Source of the DNA: Pleurotus djamor
Lineage: Eukaryota; Basidiomycota; Agaricomycetes; Agaricales; Pleurotaceae
NCBI GenBank assembly: GCA_029747585.1
Contig: JAPEVF010000164.1
Coordinates: 1-64,000 of the forward strand
Direction: 5' to 3'
DNA length: 64,000 bases
Shown: positions 56,816 to 64,000 of the stretch, piece by piece
Position numbering within the stretch: position 1 is the stretch's first letter
Layout: the number at the start of each line of letters is the position of its first letter
Program-made: the position numbers and the translations under genes
Notes under the pieces: model-generated
The model's input: the letters and a program-made list of their open reading frames with translations, nothing else
What the model was told of the DNA's origin: nothing
Databases searched by the model: none

Positions 56816-58475
56816 CAATGATTGTATCTTGTGAGTGGTTGACGCAGGGAAGACGTGTTTTCTTGGTGTTGAGTAGGATGAGGCAACTGAGGCAGTGACA
56901 ATGCAGTGGCTTCCGCCTCGTTTTTGCCTCGTTGTTATCTGGCGACCATTCAGGGGCCTATCAGGGCGAAAAGGACTTTTCGTCCATTCACCGACCCTAC
57001 CTCAGATGCTTGATACTTCGCGCCCGTACGACGGATACATCAAAACGACAGAACATCAAAAATACATTCAATCCAAGGAGAGAAGTTATAAAGCAAGGCT
57101 ACGGCGGTAACATCGTAAGGAAGCGATCAACGGACGACACCAGGTAGCGTCCAAGGGCAGCATCTTGTGACTAAGATAACGGGCGCGACCCCGAAGGTGG
57201 CTGGTTAGAAGGTCATGCTGAAGGAAAACACGTCAGCACAGGTCCTTAGGGATGGTGGTGAAAGCAGATGCCAGAGATAACATATCGCACCGCTCAGGAT
57301 GTTCGTGGTAGAGCGTAGGGTAACTCCATGCCGGAAATTCAGCAATGGGCCGCACGAAATTTAACGGCAAAAGAGATTGTAGGCTTCTCCATCAGCGGTG
57401 CTAGCATTGGCCGTAAGAACTTGAGGGTAAGCGAATAGCTGATGGGTTTTTCGCCTGTGGAGAAAGAAAGAAAATGTCATCAGTATTAGAATGAAGGCAA
57501 TGAATGCCGGGTCAAGTACTTAATGATGTACGACGGGAGAGGGCGCGCTCCACAACGAAGCGTACGAAGGGGAGGGCCCTCATGAAGTACTCAAAGTGAT
57601 GACTGTGATGGGGAAAGACAAAGGGGACAGAGACAGACGAGCAAACAGACGAACCGTCGTCTCAGCATTGAGTCAGTCGCGAGCTCAGAGGATACGGTTC
57701 TTCTGTGCTTTCTGAGTCTGACGCTGCGCGAGGTGTGTTAGCTACGTTAGAATGAGTGTGAACGCCAGACGTCAATGAGTTGTAGAGGAAAGAAATGAAG
57801 GGAAAGGGAGACGTACCGACACGGTCAAAAGAGAGGCTACCATCCGATCCAGCCGTCCATCTTCTGCGAACACGGCTTGGAAGGCACCAACGAGGCTCCA
57901 GATCGGCGGTTTGTCCCTTGAGAGTAGAGCATTCGTTGTTAAAAGCAGCGTGAGCCGAAGAAAGGCCACTGAACGGAGTAGAACTGCGTACATGAGAGGG
58001 CGACTTCCTTCACGAGCACTGGCTGCTCAATTGTTTCCTTCCCGGTGAGAGTTTCGCAGACATGGCTCCAATGAATGGAAGATGCTAATGAACTAGGGGA
58101 AGAGTGAATACGACCAGCCTAATAGTAAAAGAAAGGACAAGGAGGCGTACTCAGTGTCCGGTCCCCCTGTTGTTCCAGCTTATCTAAGTGCTCTAGTGCA
58201 AGCGTGCGCTCCGTATCCTTCATCGGTCACCATTTTCCATCGGATCTTCATATTCCTGGTCAGTCAAGTTCACACCGTTGGGTCCCTTGGTCAAGGATTC
58301 GGGCTTCGGAAAGTTTTGGGAAAGTGCTTCAATCGGTTCGGGTGGGTGTGCTTCAGAGACAAGTTGGTAGATGTCTTTGATCTGTGAGAATAGTCCGACC
58401 GTAGACTGGATTGTGTGGTCTTGCACCGAACGAGCTTGGACGGTGAAGTGGATGAGCGGGAAGAAACTTCGACCG
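56816..58475. other. Decayed repeat sequence without a defensible gene
   Basis: Only short frames are present. A minus-strand stretch at 58220-58426 (SQIKDIYQLVSEAHPPEPIEAL) reads like ordinary protein and may be a fragment of an old gene or element, but I cannot place it. Confidence 0.3.
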
Positions 58476-58501
58476 GCGCTAAACGGCTTCAGATGATGTC
58501 A
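58476..58501 (-). repeat. Inverted module start signature (copy F)
   Basis: On the minus strand TGACATCA (58494-58501) is followed by TTTAGCGC (58476-58483), as at the start of copies A-D. The body downstream (toward 57 kb) is only weakly similar to the others. Confidence 0.5.
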
Positions 58502-59383
58502 TTGGTTTGTTTCCGCCTTCACTCATTGTTCGCTCATGCTTCTGGTTTACAACCCGGTCAGTGGCCATGGTTTCCTCTCCTCGACCATCTTCTATTTTCA
58601 GGTCTAGCTCGTTTAAACATGTACGATTGGTACCAATCTTCCTTCCCTTTGTTCGCTGGGAACCACTTGAGTTTCAGCATCCATTGACGGCCTTACAAGT
58701 TACTGTACGAACTTCGAAGGATGTATTATCATTTCTCAGCTCGGGCTTCTCTGCGCTGGTTCTATCTAGATTTGAGGTTCTATGTTCTCCTTCAAGCTTC
58801 ACGAGTCATGGTTCTCACTGCTCAGTTCGAGCACAGTTCTCAGAAGGGAGGGGAATGGGTCTGTATGACACTTCCTTCCTTCCGAATGTCGCTCCAAACC
58901 TCAAGCTCAAGGCTTGAGAACAACACCTTCGATGCTACTCAGCTCAGACTCAGCTCGAACCTGAGACTCAAGTTTTGTTGCTACGATTTCCCCATCAACA
59001 CGTGCCGCGTGCGCCCAAGACTCAGAGCGCAGTTAAATTCGTGCATCTCAATCCAGAAGATTCCTATGATTGTCTTAACGCTTGGAAAGAGTACGCAGCG
59101 ATCTGTGGAATTCGAGGGAACCTTGTTGGTATTACCTATTATCTCGACCTTCTCATGGGTCACGTCGATTCAAACGTCAAGTGACTCATACCCTGCCAAC
59201 GCTTCTATCCCATCACAGTCGCTTCGCATGTCCAACTGCGCACTTTCAGAAGCGACTGATTCGAAATGATAGCGGCTGTATCGCCTATAAGTACTTCGAT
59301 TCAGTACTTCGAGGGGTGAACCCCAGTATTCTTCTAATCATTCCTGCATACACTAATCTACAGTGCGACTCGAAGCGGTCGTC
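58502..59383. other. Upstream region of BTB paralogue 2
   Basis: No gene was recognised. A TATAAGTACTT element at 59286-59296 lies about 95 bases before the BTB ATG and matches the TATAAGTACT element of the other BTB paralogue. Confidence 0.45.
59286..59296 (+). promoter_or_regulatory. TATAAGTACTT promoter element
   Basis: TATAAGTACT followed within 10-15 bases by a second AGTAC is present upstream of both BTB paralogues. This supports it as a retained core-promoter sequence. Confidence 0.5.
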
Positions 59384-60301
59384 ATGTCCTCCCCAAACGA
59401 CTCTCCCAGTGTGGCCGATCACCCATTCAACAGCCCAAAAGCCAACCTCATCCTTCGTTCCTCCGACAACGTTGAATTCCGAGTGTTCAAAGCGATCCTC
59501 GAGCTCTCCTCACCCGTATTCGAGACAATGCTAGAAATTCCCCCTCCCGATCACGAAACATCCACAGAAACGACTCCAGTCTTTCCTCTCGATGAATCCT
59601 CCCTCATCCTTGATTACATTCTGCGATTCTGTTATCCCGGAGATAACCCCAGCATTCCGGACGTCCAGACACTCGAGCTGTTGGTACCTGTGGTGGATAA
59701 ATACTGCCTCGACAGAGCTATGCGCTTTCTGGAGGCCCGTTATATCTCCATTTGCGCGAAAACCATCCAGAATCAACCGTTGCAAGCTTTGGTGGTAGCT
59801 TGCCGTCACGGATGGTGTGATCTCGCTAAGAAAGTCGCCGAAGCCTGTCTTTACTACTCCATTGATGAATTGATAGGTCAAGCATCTGGAGTTACTGAAG
59901 AAGGTGTTACCCTTACATCAGCAGCGTTCTGGAGGCTGCTTGAGTACCATCTTCGAATCCGTCGGGGCGTGGGCAAGATAGACATGTGCTTTGCGGGTCT
60001 CCAATCCGGCGTTCAGAGTAAGGATGATCATAGTTGCGGGTGGATTGCCATGGGGAATGGGAGCCGTGGGCCACGCTGGTGGGCCGCGTATGTAGGGCAA
60101 TTGTCCCAGGAGATGTCCGCGGGTGCGCCGCTCCGAGTCCTTAGGGAGGCGTTGGCAGATCCGATGAAGGGTGTTTCGGTGGATTGCAGGGGTTGCTTCA
60201 AGCAGAGCATGCGCTGTGCGGTTGCTGACTTTCACAAGACGCTACAGCAGAGGGTATCGTCACTGAGGGAGAATGTGGGTTGTTACTTCATCTCTGCGTA
60301 G
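59384..60301 (+). CDS. BTB/POZ domain protein, paralogue 2
   Basis: This is a 305-residue single-exon frame from the ATG at 59384; a longer frame from 59363 would need a GTG start. The BTB fold reads ANLILRSSDNVEFRVFKAIL, SSPVFETMLEIP, an acidic/Pro insert, LILDYILRFCYPGDNP, LLVPVVDKYCLDRAMRFLE. It then has ACRHGWCDLAKKVAEACLYYSIDELI. The C-terminal part (VSVDCRGCFKQSMRCAVADFHK) keeps the Cys-x-x-Cys of the paralogue at 47643-48614, and the two align along their whole length in opposite orientation. The target of the BTB domain is unknown. Confidence 0.88.
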   Translation: MSSPNDSPSVADHPFNSPKANLILRSSDNVEFRVFKAILELSSPVFETMLEIPPPDHETSTETTPVFPLDESSLILDYILRFCYPGDNPSIPDVQTLELLVPVVDKYCLDRAMRFLEARYISICAKTIQNQPLQALVVACRHGWCDLAKKVAEACLYYSIDELIGQASGVTEEGVTLTSAAFWRLLEYHLRIRRGVGKIDMCFAGLQSGVQSKDDHSCGWIAMGNGSRGPRWWAAYVGQLSQEMSAGAPLRVLREALADPMKGVSVDCRGCFKQSMRCAVADFHKTLQQRVSSLRENVGCYFISA

Positions 60302-60762
60302 AAATCTACACAAGCTTACGCGAATTTACTTTATTTGGAATAGGCGGAGAATTCAACAATAATACTTTAGAGATTGAAGTCCTTCTCCTTGAGCTCCTTT
60401 CTCCTCATGTACGAGTCTTTTTCAAATGGTGACCGATGCTGCTGAGTCCATCATTTTCAATCTTCGTCGTTGATTTATACCATTTCTTTCCATTGATACT
60501 TACACAGTTGCTTGAACGCTAGGTCTGTAATTATATCAGATCTTCGTTGCCGGTCAATGACAAGCAAACGCAAAGCTAACCGGATGCTTCAGAAAACCGT
60601 GTCCCTACTTGGTCCCTACCTAAAGTACTTCTTCTAATTATTTCAACCGTCTGAGGGTGCACAATCATCACCCCCGCTCTCAAGGGGTAACGGGGACCTA
60701 TCATCCGTTCAACTCTCTCCGGTCCTGTGGAAGCAAGAAGTGAGTCGTGTTTCCAACAAGGA
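60302..60762. other. 3' flank of BTB gene and module C upstream flank
   Basis: No gene was recognised. An A/T-rich 3' UTR-like sequence is followed by C-rich sequence leading to the module start. Confidence 0.4.
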
Positions 60763-62680
60763 TGATGTCATCGCACATGGGGTTTAGCGCCGACCAAGCG
60801 CCCACTGGACAAATTTTTCTCTTTCCACATCAACCAAGCTCGTTTGACGCAAAACGAGGCCTCAGGATACGCGAAGTCGACCTACATGACATTGAATGGA
60901 CGGAAGAAGCGCTCTTTTAACACTGTCCACTCGTCTGATGTCCAGAAAGATGGCGACTAGACTCAGAGGATCTATCAATTGTCTCGGGCGGAGTAGCTTT
61001 AGTTGCGGGAGCAGCAGGAGAATGACTATTGGCTTCGAGTACACCGTGAGTATGTTTCCGTCTTCCTCTTCATCCTTTGTCCTTACTCAGACCCACCTAG
61101 GACCTTTGATGCCACCAGCTCCTACGCAAACGTGGTCAATGATACGCCCTGCCTTGCATTATTCTCCTTAATCTATTCGCGCTTCTATCACCGCTCACGG
61201 ATCGGCACACGCCGAATATCCAGGGGACCTCCACACTTGACACTAATCCCAGCGCAAAAAATGTTGCAAGGTCAACAAAACGGATTGAATTCCTCAACGC
61301 CAATCACCTGTCTTGGATGACCTCGAGTCAAACCGCAACAACGAGGAGGCATGCCTGCAGAGCTCCAGTGGGTAACGCCGTCGCCGCCCTGCCATTTGTC
61401 TAGATTATGAATATGTGCTTCCTTCCACCATTCGATGACTAGGGGTACGACGTCACGTCACTGGGATGCGTCTCACCCACTTACACCAGCCTCCATACGC
61501 CCGTCAAACTGCAAGACACTTCGACGCAAATCAATTACCCACCGTAGATTTCTGATATGCCGGACACTGGTTGCTTTTAGTCGTCGATGGGCGCGGGTAA
61601 TCCGGTTCGTCCATCTCTTTCCTCCCCTGCCTTCCCTTCCCACAGTTCTCCCTTCAACGTCGCCGTGATACACCTCACATTTCCCTCGACCTCCCTGTCC
61701 TGCCGTCTTCATGCGCATATTAACGTGATATCTTTTACAGTCCTGCATACACGACGCAGCTAATCGACTACTTGTTCGCGTGCTTGAATTCAAGTCACCA
61801 TCCGCGCTGCCGTCGAAGTTTCTGTAGCGCTTCGAAGTGACTGGACTACATCTGTCCTGTGCCGTTGCGATGGGCCGTTGGAAGGTGTGTCAACCTCAAA
61901 TCCCCTCGTGCTTATTGGCTTACCTCTCCCAGAAGGTTGGTATCCCCCACTGACCTCCATGAACACTTTTGTCGATCGACCATACCATCAAGCGGTGTAC
62001 GTACTGTCGTTTCGCATCTCGTCGATGCCAGCGCTGACACCTGTAGTTCTCTAGCTCTCCCCTCTTAAGCAGAGAGCACTTCGTAGGGCAAACGATCCTT
62101 CTTTAACCTTGGTGTTACGTATGCTCTCGGCTGCCTTTCTTGTTCTCGCTACCTGCATCGATGCTACCCGGACTAGTAGATGGCTGTAGAGTAGTTTGGT
62201 ATTCCTCCCCGGTGTCGCTCGTTGTGCTGTATGAGCTTTGTACGTGCGATGCTATTGAGTCCCCAATGTTCTTCCACGAGTTGTGTGTGGAGTATGATGG
62301 ACAGTAACTAGTTACTCTTCAAACGCTCTGATAAGATGGACACTTTACTTACCTTTGTTATCATTGGTTTCTTTTTCCTCCTTTCATGTCTCTCAGTGTT
62401 CCTTCCTTGTTTGTTTCTTGTTTCTCGCGTTTCGCTTCTCGCTTCTTCTTTCTCGTTCTCGCCTCTCCTTTGTCATTTTCCAGTCCTCACCGAGGTCGTA
62501 TAGGTAGGGTAATTCGATGCTCAATGGATGATGCAGGGCTGTCTGCTGAGACGCAGACGTATGTCCTGTTCCTCGGTGTCCGCTTCGGTGTTCTGTTTGT
62601 TCTCCTCTCAGTTTCGGCTTCTCATTTCATGACTCGTATTTCTCTTTCTTCATTTCGCTCAGCAAACACAGCCATGAGGT
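60763..62680 (+). repeat. Dispersed module copy C
   Basis: Copy C starts TGATGTCA (60763-60770) and TTTAGCGC (60783-60790). It has the TCGAGTACACCGTGAGTATG site (about 61035), CAATTACCCACCGTAG (about 61535) and TTTTACAGTCCTGCATACAC (about 61733). GGTGTGTCAACCTCAAATCC lies at about 61880 and CTGATAAGATGGACACTTT at about 62328. A pyrimidine-rich end follows. The order is the same as copies A and B, with one 620-bp-type unit. Confidence 0.78.
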
Positions 62681-63181
62681 GGGTTTGTCCGCCTCGTGAC
62701 TCACTACCAATACCATTTACCAGTTGGCCCAACTTTCTCCACTCCACGTTTTGCGATCCTGGTTGAGCGACACGCCGATGCCTTGAACCCCATCAAAGTA
62801 TGTCTTTTTTTCCCTTTCCTTGTCTCCCGTGAATGCGTCTTGATATTGGCCCAACGACCTGCAGCGAACACCTTCTGGCTCATTTTGCGGCCTCACTGCG
62901 CACTCTCCGTCCTCTTAGCTGATGCAGTTGAGATTCTCAGCCCTCAGTACTTGTTACCTAGGCCCAGTTCTCAAGCTCAAGTTTCCATGTGTAAGTTTAA
63001 TATTCGGTTCCATTTCACCATCGCATCCACACTCTAAAGAGTCGAGTTTCGCTTCTTGTCTACTCTACAGGATCAACATCAATTTGACTTGTATCCAATC
63101 ATGGTCTAAATTTCGAGGCATACTAGGTGCTGTCCTTGTTGATTTTTATTTTTTTACCGTGCCAATATCCAACCAGTATCA
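62681..63181. other. Intergenic region
   Basis: About 500 bases lie between module C and the WD40 gene's 3' end. No gene was recognised. Confidence 0.4.
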
Positions 63182-64000
63182 TTAGGTATTGTCCGGCTCC
63201 TCGATATCATGCTGCTCCTCCACTTCGACCTTGGCCCGCAGCTCCATGATCAAAGCAGCCAGACGATGATTAATGCCGTCTAGATCATCAGACACCTTGG
63301 GGATCAGACTCCTTGATATCACCTTGATATCACCAACCAACTCCTCCGTATTGTCAGGCTCTTCGCTATCACCAGGCTCTGCGGCATCAACTAGAATAGC
63401 CTCAGTGTTCTGTTCCTTGTTGAAAATATCTGCATCGAGGAGAGTGACACGACCAGCATCCGCTACCACGAGGTCCATACCATCGAACGAAAACGTGAGA
63501 AACGACGCTGAATGCTGAACGTCGAAGTTCAGAAGGGGCGCCCACGTCTGGCAGCACCATACTCTGACGTTCCCAGACAAACGGTCAGATGAGGCGAGTG
63601 CCAATCCATCCTCTCGGAATGCTAATGCTTGAATGCCGCTGTGAGGGGTAGAAATCGAGTGGAAAACACTAGGCCTGTCAAGTTTCCAGACTTTCAGGAC
63701 GCCTGACGATGATCCACCCACGATAATTGATGTCGACCAGCAAGCTGCCAGGGCAGAAGCCCCGAGCGAGTCGTTGAAGTCAAAGTCTCCTTTGTCCCGG
63801 AAATTCGTCAGACTCAGGGCCACTCCCTCGCTGCTGGCGGATATGACTGTCTCGATGTCGTGGCCGAGAAGATGGTGTATGGGGGTAGCGCAGCGCATTC
63901 GGTAATGACGCCTTTTATAATCTTGGATAACAATGATAAAGCCCTTGTTAGTCCCGAAGATGATGGTATGGCCAGTTTGGGAGATGCAGACGACAGTGAT
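63182..64000 (-). CDS. WD40 repeat protein, partial (5' end outside window)
   Basis: The minus-strand frame is open from the window edge: TGHTIIFGTNKGFIIVIQDY precedes the first internal Met at 63898. WD40 blades are visible: GTNKGFIIV; GGSSSGVLKVWKLDR; LALASSDRLSGNVRVWCC; and a weaker VVADAGRVTLLDADIF. After the propeller part comes an acidic tail with a repeated EEPDNTEE-like peptide (DSEEPDNTEELVGD and DIEEPDNT at the end), then the stop at 63182-63184. WD40 propellers are protein interaction platforms, so no specific role can be assigned from this part. Confidence 0.8.
   Translation of the reverse strand: MTVVCISQTGHTIIFGTNKGFIIVIQDYKRRHYRMRCATPIHHLLGHDIETVISASSEGVALSLTNFRDKGDFDFNDSLGASALAACWSTSIIVGGSSSGVLKVWKLDRPSVFHSISTPHSGIQALAFREDGLALASSDRLSGNVRVWCCQTWAPLLNFDVQHSASFLTFSFDGMDLVVADAGRVTLLDADIFNKEQNTEAILVDAAEPGDSEEPDNTEELVGDIKVISRSLIPKVSDDLDGINHRLAALIMELRAKVEVEEQHDIEEPDNT

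Noticed and set aside
1..64000. tRNA genes
   Set aside because: I looked for A-box and B-box-like motifs (GGTTCGA-type). The one clear GGTTCGATTCC is part of 18S, and no cloverleaf could be supported by eye. A covariance-model tRNA search would settle it.

Overview
The window looks like nuclear DNA of a filamentous basidiomycete, most likely an Agaricomycete. Genes are cut by many short introns of about 50-75 bp with GT..AG ends and CTAAC-like branch sites. The families seen fit that group: AA9 lytic polysaccharide monooxygenase, DUF6533 membrane protein, multicopy F-box and BTB proteins, a protein with the N-terminal FNDVAGNQ motif, and Ty3/gypsy. Species cannot be named from the sequence.

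Gene-rich left part (about 4-26.5 kb). An AA9 LPMO (4182-5488, +) is followed by the dynactin p150Glued homologue (6319-11162, +), a DUF6533 seven-TM-type protein (12286-14197, +), a GPI-anchored CE4 polysaccharide deacetylase (15215-17330, -), a multi-exon gene of unknown function (about 17525-19375, +), an exon of another unknown gene (20913-21443, +), a Whi2-like BTB/KCTD protein (21778-23102, +) and a low-complexity protein of unknown function (23817-26496, +). The first 4.1 kb shows no gene I can defend.

Composite repeat block (26.5-36 kb). AT-rich spacer leads into the 5' 767 bases of an 18S rRNA gene (28043-28809). This is abruptly joined to the pol of a Ty3/gypsy retrotransposon (28810-31130, no gag, protease, LTRs or most of integrase). 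The pol is in turn abruptly joined to a 3.4-kb palindrome with 1.5-kb arms (31131-34509) built of short tandem repeats. The palindrome abuts an inverted, truncated copy of a dispersed repeat module.

Repeat-rich right part (36-63 kb). Degenerate copies of a roughly 2-3.3 kb module lie on both strands. They often start with a CRE-like TGACGTCA followed 11-15 bases later by TTTAGCGC. Between them sit two BTB paralogues in opposite orientation (47643-48614 -, 59384-60301 +), two F-box genes (49618-50762 +, 55107-56815 -), an AT-rich F-box/LRR-like region and an FNDVAGNQ-motif gene (36.9-38.8 kb, -). A WD40 gene runs off the right edge.

Most unusual item: 11 short palindromic units at 42721-43514, separated by mostly non-repeated DNA. 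Stem positions change in compensating pairs between units, which suggests selection on, or templated origin of, a hairpin. The array lies between two divergently oriented module copies.
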